Part shown: positions 14,248 to 22,095 of the stretch, piece by piece
How positions within the stretch are numbered: position 1 is the first letter of the stretch
Layout: each line of letters opens with the position of its first letter
Source of the DNA: Akkermansia sp.
GTDB taxonomy: Bacteria; Verrucomicrobiota; Verrucomicrobiia; Verrucomicrobiales; Akkermansiaceae
DNA: 33,778 nt
Reading direction: 5' to 3'
NCBI GenBank assembly: GCA_017477935.1
Contig: JAFVIC010000052.1
Coordinates: forward strand, 1 to 33,778
The notes under the pieces: generated by a model
Databases searched by the model: none
The model's input: only the letters and a program-made list of their open reading frames with translations
What the model was told of the DNA's origin: nothing
Position numbers and translations under genes: made by a program

Positions 14248-15597
14248 ATGAAGAAAACAGTCTATACACTCATAGCCGGCGTGACTGTCGCGGGCGGGTG
14301 TGGTGACCTGTATGCCCAGGCGCCGGCAACGACCGGCGCGACAACGGCTCAGGCTACCCGCACCACGGCCACTGCCACGCAGCCTGCTGCCGCCACGCAA
14401 CCTGCTGCCGCTCAGCCTGCCGCCCCGGCTCTTACACCTGCACAGCAGCGCCGGGCCGCTCGTATAGCAGCCCGACAGGCTGCCCGTGCCGCCGCGGCCG
14501 AGGCACGTGCAGAAAAGGCTGCTGCAGCAGCCGAGCTGCAGCAGCGCGGCATATTGCCTGCAAAATACGCGGCCTATCTTCTGCAGGCCATCAATACGTC
14601 CGATGAGGAAGTGCTGGAGCTTTTGCTGCGTGCCGGGGCTGACCCCGATGTGCGTGACTCCAACGGCGAATATGCTCTGCATTGGGCCGTAAAGACGAAC
14701 CAGCCCCATATGATGGATATACTGCTCGACGCCGGGGCGGATATCGATGCTCGTAACCCCCGCACCCGTGCCACGGCTATGCACCTGGCCGCCTGGAACG
14801 AAGGGCCTGAGTGTCTGCGCCTGCTGATTAGTGAAGATGCCGACTGCAACGCAGCCGATGTGGTGGGAGATACCCCCATGATTCGAGCCATTAAGCTGGG
14901 GCATACGGAGAATGTGCTTGCTCTGGTGGCTGCCGGTGCGGATGTGAAGATAGCCAACGATGAAGGGGTCACCCCTCTGCTGGTGGCCGCCCGTACGGGC
15001 AATACCGAGTGTGTGCAGGCTCTGGTGGCTGCCGGTGCTGTGAACAACCTGGCTGCTGCTGCTGTGGTGGGTGATTTGTATGTGCTCAATTATTTCATAT
15101 CGGCCGGTGTGAAGGTCAATGTGCGAAATGGGCTGGGTGAGATTCCGCTGCACCTTGCGGCAGAGTTCGGCCACACGGAGTGTGTGAAGGCCCTGTTGAA
15201 TGCCGGTGGCTGGATTCTTGCCAAGAACAAGCTCGGCGCTACTCCTCTGCACGAGGCCGCTGCCGGCGGGCACGTGCAATGTGTGGCACTGCTGCGAGAC
15301 ACCGGTGCGGATATCAATGCCCGTGGCGCTTACGGCACCACTCCCATCAGCCGCGCGGCCTCAGCCGGGCATGCTGATTGCGTGAAATACCTCATTTCTG
15401 TCGGGGCCGATGTAAATGTGGCCGATGACTACGGTGTGACCCCCCTCATGTGGGCTGCCACCAATGGGCACGCTAACTGCCTGAAGCTTCTGATTGAGGC
15501 CGGCGCCAATAAGAACGCCGTCGACAAGGCCGGCGAAACGGCACTTCACATTGCCACGGAAAAAGGCCATGCCGAATGTATTCGCCTGCTGAGGTGA
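14248..15597 (+). CDS. Exported ankyrin-repeat protein
   Basis: A 449-residue protein. The N-terminus (MKKTVYTLIAG to LYAQ) looks like a cleavable signal peptide. Residues 25-75 are Ala/Thr/Pro low complexity, followed by an Ala/Arg-rich helix up to about 105. About eleven ankyrin repeats fill the rest, to the last residue. Consensus pieces such as TPLHEAAAGGH, GADINARGAYG and TPLMWAATNGH are clear; the first, fifth and sixth repeats are shorter or degenerate. At least seven repeats share a Cys in the second helix (ECVKALL, DCVKYLI, NCLKLLI). Ankyrin repeats bind other proteins; the partner is unknown and export suggests a periplasmic or surface role. A strong terminator follows. Confidence 0.92.
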   Translation: MKKTVYTLIAGVTVAGGCGDLYAQAPATTGATTAQATRTTATATQPAAATQPAAAQPAAPALTPAQQRRAARIAARQAARAAAAEARAEKAAAAAELQQRGILPAKYAAYLLQAINTSDEEVLELLLRAGADPDVRDSNGEYALHWAVKTNQPHMMDILLDAGADIDARNPRTRATAMHLAAWNEGPECLRLLISEDADCNAADVVGDTPMIRAIKLGHTENVLALVAAGADVKIANDEGVTPLLVAARTGNTECVQALVAAGAVNNLAAAAVVGDLYVLNYFISAGVKVNVRNGLGEIPLHLAAEFGHTECVKALLNAGGWILAKNKLGATPLHEAAAGGHVQCVALLRDTGADINARGAYGTTPISRAASAGHADCVKYLISVGADVNVADDYGVTPLMWAATNGHANCLKLLIEAGANKNAVDKAGETALHIATEKGHAECIRLLR

Positions 15598-15631
15598 GTA
15601 GACCTGAAGACTTGTAATTGATTGATAACGC

Positions 15632-15699
15632 ACGAGGGCGAAATCCGAAGGGATGTGGAGGCACAGCCCGACCTTTCGGAAATCGCCCTCGTTTTTTTT
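15632..15699. terminator. Long bidirectional terminator hairpin
   Basis: 10-bp base (15632-15641 with 15683-15692, ACGAGGGCGA/TCGCCCTCGT), extended by TCCGAAGG/CCTTTCGGA with a bulge, then T8 on the plus strand. It lies between the convergent ankyrin and yjdF-like genes. Confidence 0.85.
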
Positions 15700-15707
15700 G
15701 TTTTGAC

Positions 15708-16310
15708 TTATTTCAGCCTGCAGCGGGCGCAGAGGAAGATAACGGCCCCGAGCACGGCTCCCAGGGTATCCATGAGCATGTCTTTCTGCGCGTCCCACAC
15801 GTCGCCCTGCGAACCGAGAAAGGCCAGCCCGGCGCTGCCGCCGTCGATTTCGGCGTAAATCCACTCCACGAGTTCCCAGAAGTTGGCCACAGCCATGATG
15901 ATGACCACGCTGTAAATGGCCGCCGCACGGGCAGAGGGCGCCCCGCGGTAGCGCCACAGCAGCTCGGCAATTCCTACGGCATTGAGCCCCACCACAAAAT
16001 GTGCCAAGCGGTCGTAGTGGTTGCGCTCAAAGCCGAAGAAGTTGCCCACGCTCTCAAAGGGCACCAGCTCAAAGGTGTAGTGCGCACCGATGACCTGCAG
16101 CCAGCACCACAGGAAGATGAAGAAGTAACTGAGCACGCTCAGCTGCAGGCGCTTGTACAGGCAGCCGAACACAGCCACCAGCACGAAGACGGTGCTCATC
16201 TCCGTCCACCACACCTGCATGTCGTACGGATTGATGGCTGACCATACGCTCAGCCCCAGCAAGATGAGCAGGAAGACGCCGTTGGTGATGTGGCGTGCGG
16301 TAGCAGTCAT
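15708..16310 (-). CDS. yjdF: YjdF-like (DUF2238) inner membrane protein
   Basis: A 200-residue polytopic membrane protein with about six hydrophobic segments. The motifs VIGAHYTF, RNHYDRLAHF, FWELVEWIYAE and SQGDVWDAQKDML are the conserved core of the YjdF/DUF2238 family, whose function is unknown. It starts 4 nt after the stop codon of the upstream lipoprotein hydrolase gene, so the two are translated from one mRNA. Length and topology are normal for the family. Confidence 0.85.
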   Translation of the reverse strand: MTATARHITNGVFLLILLGLSVWSAINPYDMQVWWTEMSTVFVLVAVFGCLYKRLQLSVLSYFFIFLWCWLQVIGAHYTFELVPFESVGNFFGFERNHYDRLAHFVVGLNAVGIAELLWRYRGAPSARAAAIYSVVIIMAVANFWELVEWIYAEIDGGSAGLAFLGSQGDVWDAQKDMLMDTLGAVLGAVIFLCARCRLK

Positions 16311-16314
16311 GGTC

Positions 16315-17121
16315 TTATATCTCCTCTACGTCAGTGGCCTGGTTGAGGGGGAGGGCTCGCATGAGGTCGGCGGTGAACTCAGGTGAGGCGAAGATGCTGT
16401 TGTGATCTGCCGGGTAGGTCTTCACGGCGGGTGGCGTGGGGAAGGCCTGAATGAGCTTGTCGGTGCTCTCGGCAGGTACGATATCGTCCGTCTGTGCACG
16501 CATGACTGTCACGGGGCATTTGACCAGGGGGGCGAACTGCGCGGAGTTCCAGCTGTCCATGGGCAGAATGCGCGGGAAGAAAGGTACCTGGTTGCAGGCC
16601 ACCTCGGTCATGCTGTCGAAGGGGCAGATGAGTACGAGAGCAGCCGCGCTCTTGGTGGCTGCCACCTGTGTGGCCACGCCGGAACCCAGGCTGTAGCCTA
16701 CGAGAGCCAGAGGGCCGGGGGTTCCCATTTCTGCGCGAGCATGGGTAATGCAGGTGTTGGCATCGTACACGATTTGGGACTCGCTCGGTTCGCCCTCGCT
16801 GCCGCCGTAGCCGCGGTAGTTCATGAGCAGGTAGGAGCGCGTGGGGTCAGCGGCAGCAATGCTGGTAAAATTGCCCACATTCATGGCATTACCACCATAG
16901 AAAACCACCAGCGGTGTACCTGCACCACGGTTGAAGAACCAGCCGCGCAGCACGGTGCCGTCGTTGGCTCGTATGCTGGTGGCGTGTTCGCTGTGACCGT
17001 AGGTGAGGTCGGGCATGTTTTTGTCTGCGCCGTTGTAAACGATGGAATTGATGCAGGAGGGCAGGCCGGCGAGAGTCAGCACGGCAAGCGTGGCGGTCAG
17101 GATAGGGCGTTTTTTCATCAT
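16315..17121 (-). CDS. Alpha/beta hydrolase, predicted lipoprotein
   Basis: A 268-residue alpha/beta hydrolase. The N-terminus MMKKRPILTATLAVL ends in LPSC at residue 23, a lipobox-like site (Pro is unusual there). The core contains the oxyanion stretch FYGGNAMNVGNF, NYRGYGGSEG, the nucleophile elbow GYSLGSG (Ser144), the acid Asp (TDDIVP, 212/213) and the base His240 (PADHNSIF). This arrangement matches esterase/acyl-hydrolase relatives of the ABHD13/17 and BAAT type; the substrate is unknown. It is a clear paralogue of the gene at 17914-18639, which has no signal peptide. First gene of a two-gene unit with the yjdF-like gene. Confidence 0.88.
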   Translation of the reverse strand: MMKKRPILTATLAVLTLAGLPSCINSIVYNGADKNMPDLTYGHSEHATSIRANDGTVLRGWFFNRGAGTPLVVFYGGNAMNVGNFTSIAAADPTRSYLLMNYRGYGGSEGEPSESQIVYDANTCITHARAEMGTPGPLALVGYSLGSGVATQVAATKSAAALVLICPFDSMTEVACNQVPFFPRILPMDSWNSAQFAPLVKCPVTVMRAQTDDIVPAESTDKLIQAFPTPPAVKTYPADHNSIFASPEFTADLMRALPLNQATDVEEI

Positions 17122-17140
17122 TGTTTTTTTGTACGCAGGT

Positions 17141-17168
17141 AGTATACTCCATTATGCTGAATATGCAA
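17141..17168 (-). promoter_or_regulatory. Promoter of the hydrolase-yjdF unit
   Basis: TTGCAT (17163-17168), a 16-nt spacer and TATACT (17141-17146) on the minus strand. The implied leader is about 12 nt. Confidence 0.7.
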
Positions 17169-17224
17169 GCCCTAACTTATGTTGTGTGTCCCGGTCGGGG
17201 ATGGGATAATGAATATCCTGCTGC

Positions 17225-17899
17225 TCAATTCGCGGTGCTGATATCTGCCGGCGTCGGTGGAGGCGCCTGTTGTTGGTCGCCGGCATCAGTCAGGGCTACG
17301 CAGGCGCCGATGGGGATGAAGAGCACGTTAGTGAGTATCGAGGCGGGTACATCGACTGCAACGGCGGTGGCTACCCCCAGCGGGTAAGCCCAGAGAGCGC
17401 GGGCGGAGGTGCGTGTCTTGCCCCGGGCGCGTGTGGTACCGGGCAGGTAGTGGGTTTTCTGGTAAGGCGTGGTGAAGCTGCGGTGCGGGCCGGGCAGGGT
17501 GGTGAGGTATGCCTGCGGGTTGAGTTTCAGGGGGCGGTCAATGCTCCGGCCGCTGAGCAGTTTCTGCACGTCTGCATAGCTGTCGGGGTGGACGGGGAGG
17601 TACACATCTTCGGGGTTTGCCCCGCCGTCTACCGTGGTGTACCAGGGGGATTCCAGGCGGCCCATGTCAACGAAGGGAATGACATTGACAGGTACCGGGT
17701 TTTCCATGGTGGTGTAATGCTCATAGGTGCAGCGCCGGCCCTTGACGTACCATTGCTCGCCTGCCCGGTAGAGGTGGTAGCTATCGCTCTGATAATAAAC
17801 GGGGTCCACCGTTCGGCCGAGGTTGAAGACCGGCAGGCTGTAGTTCGTGCAGCAGCTGCTGAGCAGCAGGCTCAGGGTGAGTAGCGCGGCGGGTTTCAT
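17225..17899 (-). CDS. Predicted lipoprotein, unknown function
   Basis: A 224-residue protein starting MKPAALLTLSLLLSSCC, a lipoprotein signal with lipobox LSSC. The mature part is rich in Tyr and Pro (YYQSDSYHLYRAGEQWYVKGRR) and may form a beta domain. A hydrophobic segment near 175-205 (ALWAYPLGVATAVAVDVPAS and on) could be membrane-associated. Not recognised. The start at 17899 is chosen for its signal peptide; it lies 14 nt after the upstream hydrolase stop, making this the last gene of the long E1-E2-lpxI run. Confidence 0.75.
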   Translation of the reverse strand: MKPAALLTLSLLLSSCCTNYSLPVFNLGRTVDPVYYQSDSYHLYRAGEQWYVKGRRCTYEHYTTMENPVPVNVIPFVDMGRLESPWYTTVDGGANPEDVYLPVHPDSYADVQKLLSGRSIDRPLKLNPQAYLTTLPGPHRSFTTPYQKTHYLPGTTRARGKTRTSARALWAYPLGVATAVAVDVPASILTNVLFIPIGACVALTDAGDQQQAPPPTPADISTAN

Positions 17900-17913
17900 G
17901 GCGAAGTTCTCAG

Positions 17914-18639
17914 TTATGGTGAGAGTTGTTCCATCAAATCCGGTAGACAGCCTTCCTCGAACAGGATGGTACCATGTTCTCCGGGATAGCATTTTTCAAG
18001 CAGGGGTGCGTGAAATGCACGGACGAGTGCAGCTGTTGAGGTGGGAGGGACGACGGTGTCGTATTCTGCGCGCATGACGGTGACGGGACAGGTGATACGC
18101 GGAGCAAAAGCGGTGGAAATCCAGTCGGCTATGCTGGGGGGTTCGTCCAATATCTCCTGCCCGATAACAGTGGCGTAGCAATCAAAAGGAGTAATGAGTA
18201 CCAGACGGGCGGGATTTTCCTCGACTGCTACCTGTATGGCAACGGCGCTACCCAGGCTGTAGCCGACCAGGTACAGAGGGCCGGGGCGGTTATTGAGTAA
18301 GCTGCGGGCAACTTGGAGGCAGTGGCGGGCATCTGCCACGATATTAGTTTCGTTTGGGGAACCTTCGCTGCTTCCGTAGCCCCGATAGTTGATGAGTAGG
18401 TACGAGCGTGTTTTGTCCGTATGGGCGATGAAGTTGAAATCACCGGCATTCATGCAGTTACCGCAGTACATGGCGACCAGCGGAGTACCTTCTCCCCGGT
18501 TGTAGAACCAACCGCTCAGGCGTGTGCCGTCGGGCGCGGGTATGGTGATGGCAGCTTCCTTATGGCCGTATTCAACATCATCGTGTTTGAAGAATGTTCC
18601 GGGGTATAGCCGGAGATAATCGGGGGTAAGGTTGTGCAT
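17914..18639 (-). CDS. Alpha/beta hydrolase without signal peptide
   Basis: A 241-residue paralogue of the lipoprotein hydrolase at 16315-17121; long stretches align (GWFYNRGEGTPLV against GWFFNRGAGTPLV, SYLLINYRGYG against SYLLMNYRGYG). The triad is intact: Ser128 in GYSLGS, Asp194 in AEYDTVVP and His222 in PGEHGTILF. It starts MHNLTPDYLRLYPGTFF and has no signal peptide, so it should be cytoplasmic. The ATG at 18639 is 17 nt after the lpxI stop; upstream in-frame sequence is only the shadow of lpxI. The position in the lpxI run suggests a role with acyl or lipid substrates, which is inference. Confidence 0.87.
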   Translation of the reverse strand: MHNLTPDYLRLYPGTFFKHDDVEYGHKEAAITIPAPDGTRLSGWFYNRGEGTPLVAMYCGNCMNAGDFNFIAHTDKTRSYLLINYRGYGSSEGSPNETNIVADARHCLQVARSLLNNRPGPLYLVGYSLGSAVAIQVAVEENPARLVLITPFDCYATVIGQEILDEPPSIADWISTAFAPRITCPVTVMRAEYDTVVPPTSTAALVRAFHAPLLEKCYPGEHGTILFEEGCLPDLMEQLSP

Positions 18640-18656
18640 AGCTGGGGAGAGCTTGT

Positions 18657-19820
18657 TCAGTGCAGACGTATACCGGCCTTGCGGGCGGCACGCTCGATTT
18701 CGGGGGTGATGGTGAAGTTTGCCGTGCCGCGCATGACCATGGGGGCAGGCGGGGTGCCGGGGCGCCCCAGCAGCACACGGCACAGCCAGTTGACCAGCCG
18801 CACGAAACGTATGCGCTTCATGTAGGCTCCGGCGCGGCGTATGCACTTGAGCGGCCCTTCCGGGTCGGCCACGGCGATGACAACCCCCTCGCACACAACA
18901 GCCGAGCAGCCGATGCCGAGTTGTTCGAGCGCGGTGGCCATAGCGAGGGCGTGCTCGGCGTCATCGGGTATACGGCCGGGGTCGGGCACCGTGGGGCCGT
19001 CGGTGGGCATGGCCATGGCATGCAGGGTGATGCCGTGGCGGTTGCAGTGGTCGATGACGGCCTGTTTCTGGAAGAGGATGGTGCGCTGTGCTTCGAAGAC
19101 GATGTGGTTCACTCCGGCGGCTGAGCAGTGCTGCACCGTGCGCAGGCCGATGCAGGGTACGTCGAAGCGCATGTCGTGGCCGGGCTTGGTCACTTTGCAC
19201 AGGGTGACGGGTGGTGTGCCGGCGCTGCGTATGCACTCGTTGGTTCCCTTGTAGCCTTCTACGCAAGCGACTTCGTTGCCGCGCATCATGAGACTTTGGC
19301 CGATGTCGAGGCGGGCGATTTCGCGCGCGAGCTGCATGCCGCGGCGGGCCTGCTCCATCTGTTCGGCGGTGGGTGCGGGGCCTGCCAGGTGGCCGGGCGG
19401 GGGCAGCACTTCCTCCATGAAGGTGGTGGAGGGCAGCATGGTCATGCCGTAGCGAGCCACATAATTGCAGACGGCAGTAAAGATGGTGTGGGCGTTGCGG
19501 CGGTCGAGCTGTGCGAGTTCGCGGCGTGCGGTGGCATCGGGCCACATCGTGTAAATGCAGGCGGGCTTAATCTGCCCGGTCATGACGACGTGGGTCACAC
19601 CGTGCCGCTGGAAGAATTCGCGCGGGGCGTCGAGTGCACCCACACGGAAGATGGCGAAGGCATCGCACAGCTGAGCGAGCGATTTGTCTACCGCGCCGCG
19701 AAACCCGGCCACAACGACTCGCATGCCGGCACGCTTGGCTCCCTCGACCATCAGGCGGGGGTATTCACCGGCACCGGCGAGCACGCCGAGCACATGTCGG
19801 GTTGGGTCGGGGCGTTCCAT
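18657..19820 (-). CDS. lpxI: UDP-2,3-diacylglucosamine diphosphatase LpxI, with C-terminal extension
   Basis: LpxI splits UDP-2,3-diacylglucosamine to lipid X in lipid A synthesis and replaces LpxH in many bacteria. The N-terminal fold (VLGVLAGAGEYPRLM, VVVAGFRGAVD) and the C-terminal DUF1009 core (LDIGQSLMMRGNEVACVEGYKG, CKVTKPGHDMRFDVPCIG) are clear. The protein has 387 residues; LpxI is usually about 270-280. The extra part begins near residue 275 and includes a stretch (301-331) that aligns without gaps to the core stretch 171-201 (about 12 of 31 identical). It also carries a basic-hydrophobic segment (KRIRFVRLVNWLCRVLLG) that could touch the membrane. The gene begins 3 nt after the E2 stop codon. 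Confidence 0.88.
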   Translation of the reverse strand: MERPDPTRHVLGVLAGAGEYPRLMVEGAKRAGMRVVVAGFRGAVDKSLAQLCDAFAIFRVGALDAPREFFQRHGVTHVVMTGQIKPACIYTMWPDATARRELAQLDRRNAHTIFTAVCNYVARYGMTMLPSTTFMEEVLPPPGHLAGPAPTAEQMEQARRGMQLAREIARLDIGQSLMMRGNEVACVEGYKGTNECIRSAGTPPVTLCKVTKPGHDMRFDVPCIGLRTVQHCSAAGVNHIVFEAQRTILFQKQAVIDHCNRHGITLHAMAMPTDGPTVPDPGRIPDDAEHALAMATALEQLGIGCSAVVCEGVVIAVADPEGPLKCIRRAGAYMKRIRFVRLVNWLCRVLLGRPGTPPAPMVMRGTANFTITPEIERAARKAGIRLH

Positions 19821-19823
19821 GGT

Positions 19824-21062
19824 TTACAGCAGTTCGGGGTGCTCGAGGTAATAGGCTATCTTCTGCATCAGTCGGCCGATGTCGCCGCCGTCCACCACGC
19901 GGTGGTCGAACGAGGCAACGATGTTCGCCTTCTCCACGGGAATGAAACACTCCACCTCATCGCTCCACACGGGAGTTTTCACCACTGAACCCACGCCGAG
20001 TATGAGACTCTCGCTGGGCAGGGGCATGGGGCTGGCAAAGGTCAGGCCAAAACCGCCGAAGTTCGACACCGTGGCAATACCGCCGCCTATATAGGCGGGG
20101 TCGAGCTTGCGGTCGCGCGCCTGGGCCACAATCTTGTTATATTCGTCGATAAGTTCGTCGAGCGTGTATTCATCCACATTGCGCATGACGGGTACCATCA
20201 CGCCATCGGGTACCTGCACGGCAACACCCAGGTCGATTCGGCGCGGGGTCAGGATTCGCCCGCCCACCATGTAGCCGGCGCATTCCGGAGCCTGTGCCAG
20301 TGCAATGGCCAGCGCGCGCAGGAAATAGAGCGTGAGCCCGGGCTTGCGGGGGTGGTTGCGGCGGTGCAGGATGATGGGTGCCATATATATGGGGCGCCCG
20401 GCACTGGCGATGGGGCGTCGCCAGGTGCGCTGCATGCTGCTGGCGACGCTGCGGCGCATGGGGGATACGGGGCGAGATGGCCAGCCGTCCACGTAGTCGA
20501 GGAAGTTTTCGAAGTCGTCGATGGTGATACGGCCGCCGGCTCCGGTACCGGTCACGTAGGCGAGGTCGGCTTCGGTGATGTTGAGTTCATCCATGCGCGA
20601 GCGGATACGCGGGGAAAGGTACTGAGCGCCGCGCATGCCCATGGGGACGGGCAGGCCACGACCGCCGCCGCTGATAGGGGCGCCGCTGCCCTCGCGGTAC
20701 TCGCCCTCGGTGGCGAAGTGGGCGCCGTCGCTGCCAACGGTAGAGGTGACGGTGGGCTTGGGCGCAGCGGGCAGTTCACCATCGGCCAGCGTGGTGGCAC
20801 CGGAGCGCTGCACTTCTTCCTCCGTGGCGTCGATGATACCCATCACGGCCCCGACGGCTACGGTTTCGCCCTCGGCTACGGTGATGGAACTGATGGTACC
20901 GGCGCAGGAAACGGTGACGCCCATGACGGCCTTGTTGGTTTCGACCTCTATCACCTCCTGATCTGCCTGCACCTCATCGCCGGGCTGCACGAGCAGGCGC
21001 ATGATGGTGGCTTCGGCTATCGATTCGCCCAGCTGGGGCATGAGTATGGGAACTTGCGGCAT
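19824..21062 (-). CDS. 2-oxoacid dehydrogenase complex, E2 dihydrolipoamide acyltransferase
   Basis: A 412-residue E2 with one lipoyl domain (1-80; lipoyl Lys44 in EVETNKAV), a Gly/Ser-rich linker, an E3/E1-binding domain (LSPRIRSRMDELNI to GGRITIDDFENFL, about 147-187) and the acyltransferase core. Catalytic His387 lies in DHRVVDGG. The core is a little short and has an unusual Arg/Pro-rich entry (RRPIASAGRPIYMAPIILHRR) where substrate-site helices usually lie. The complex converts a 2-oxoacid to acyl-CoA. E1 genes are directly upstream; no E3 is present in the window. Pyruvate, branched-chain or acetoin specificity cannot be fixed from sequence alone. ATG 21062 begins right at the lipoyl domain. 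Confidence 0.92.
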   Translation of the reverse strand: MPQVPILMPQLGESIAEATIMRLLVQPGDEVQADQEVIEVETNKAVMGVTVSCAGTISSITVAEGETVAVGAVMGIIDATEEEVQRSGATTLADGELPAAPKPTVTSTVGSDGAHFATEGEYREGSGAPISGGGRGLPVPMGMRGAQYLSPRIRSRMDELNITEADLAYVTGTGAGGRITIDDFENFLDYVDGWPSRPVSPMRRSVASSMQRTWRRPIASAGRPIYMAPIILHRRNHPRKPGLTLYFLRALAIALAQAPECAGYMVGGRILTPRRIDLGVAVQVPDGVMVPVMRNVDEYTLDELIDEYNKIVAQARDRKLDPAYIGGGIATVSNFGGFGLTFASPMPLPSESLILGVGSVVKTPVWSDEVECFIPVEKANIVASFDHRVVDGGDIGRLMQKIAYYLEHPELL

Positions 21063-21094
21063 GGTTCGGGAAAATGGCGTGGTGTTTCGGTAAT

Positions 21095-22069
21095 TCAGAG
21101 TGAGATGAGGTAACGTGCGGCCTCGATGATGTGCCCGCTGTGCGGTCGGTGGGCGCGCCACAGGTCGGGGTGGTAGGGAATGGGCGTGTCTTTCGAGGTC
21201 ACGCGCAGTGGCGGGGCGTCGAGCAGGTGGAATCCCTGCGAACTCACGCGGGCAATGACTTCGGCGGCTACACCGCCCCACGGGAAATCCTCGCTCACGA
21301 CCAGCAGGCGGCCTGTACGCGCTACGGAGGCCAGGATGGTGTCGGTATCCATGGGTTTGACGCTGCGCAGGTCTACGACTTCGAGCTGGTAGCCCGAGGT
21401 GGTGGCAAGCTCGTCTGCGGCTTTCAGTACCTCCGGCACCATGGCGGAGTAGGCGACCACGGTGGCGTGGCGACCGGGGCGGGCAATGCGGGCGCGGCCG
21501 ATGGGCAGCGGGTCGGGCTCCAGCCAGGTGTCGGCCTTCAGCCAGCGGTACAGGAACTTATGCTCCATGAAGACTACCGGGTCGGGAATCTGCACGGCCT
21601 GTTTGAGCATGTAATAGGCATCTGCCACGGTGGCGGGGCAGAGCACATGGGCGCCCGGATAGTGGGCGAAGAGAGCCTCGACCGACTGGCTGTGGTAGGG
21701 GCCGCCGCCGGGGGTGCCGCCGCAGGGCATGCGCAGGGTGACGTTCACGGGAATACCCGTGCGGTAGTAGTGAGCGGCGGCGTTGTTGCCCAGCTGGTTC
21801 TGTGCCAGAGTGCCGAAGTCGGCAAACTGCATTTCCACGATGGGTTTCATGCCGCCCAGTGCTGCTCCGATAGCCATGCCCATGATAGCGTCTTCGGCTA
21901 TCGGGGCATTGAGCACGCGACCGGGGAATTGCTCTGCCAGTCCTTTGGTAGCCTTGAACGCACCGCCGAACTTGCCCGCAATGTCTTCGCCGTAGAGGAA
22001 TACCTTGTCGTCTTCGGCCAGCAGCTCGGCCAGTGCCTGGTGAATGGCATCTATGTAGGTTACGCTCAT
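21095..22069 (-). CDS. 2-oxoacid dehydrogenase E1 component, beta subunit
   Basis: A 324-residue protein of standard length. It forms the alpha2beta2 E1 with the upstream gene and helps bind thiamine diphosphate. Conserved blocks include FLYGEDIAGKFGGAF, RVLNAPIAEDAIMGMAIGAAL, MQFADFGTLAQNQL, GGGPYHSQSVEALFAHYPG and DLRSVKPMDTDTI. The PVVFMEHKFLYR segment is closest to branched-chain type E1beta as I remember the family, but acetoin and pyruvate enzymes are similar. The ATG at 22069 (MSVTYIDAIHQAL) is chosen because homology starts there. It is 26 nt after the alpha gene and 32 nt before E2. Confidence 0.92.
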   Translation of the reverse strand: MSVTYIDAIHQALAELLAEDDKVFLYGEDIAGKFGGAFKATKGLAEQFPGRVLNAPIAEDAIMGMAIGAALGGMKPIVEMQFADFGTLAQNQLGNNAAAHYYRTGIPVNVTLRMPCGGTPGGGPYHSQSVEALFAHYPGAHVLCPATVADAYYMLKQAVQIPDPVVFMEHKFLYRWLKADTWLEPDPLPIGRARIARPGRHATVVAYSAMVPEVLKAADELATTSGYQLEVVDLRSVKPMDTDTILASVARTGRLLVVSEDFPWGGVAAEVIARVSSQGFHLLDAPPLRVTSKDTPIPYHPDLWRAHRPHSGHIIEAARYLISL

Positions 22070-22095
22070 GTGGTGGTGTGAAGTGGGTTGGCGGT

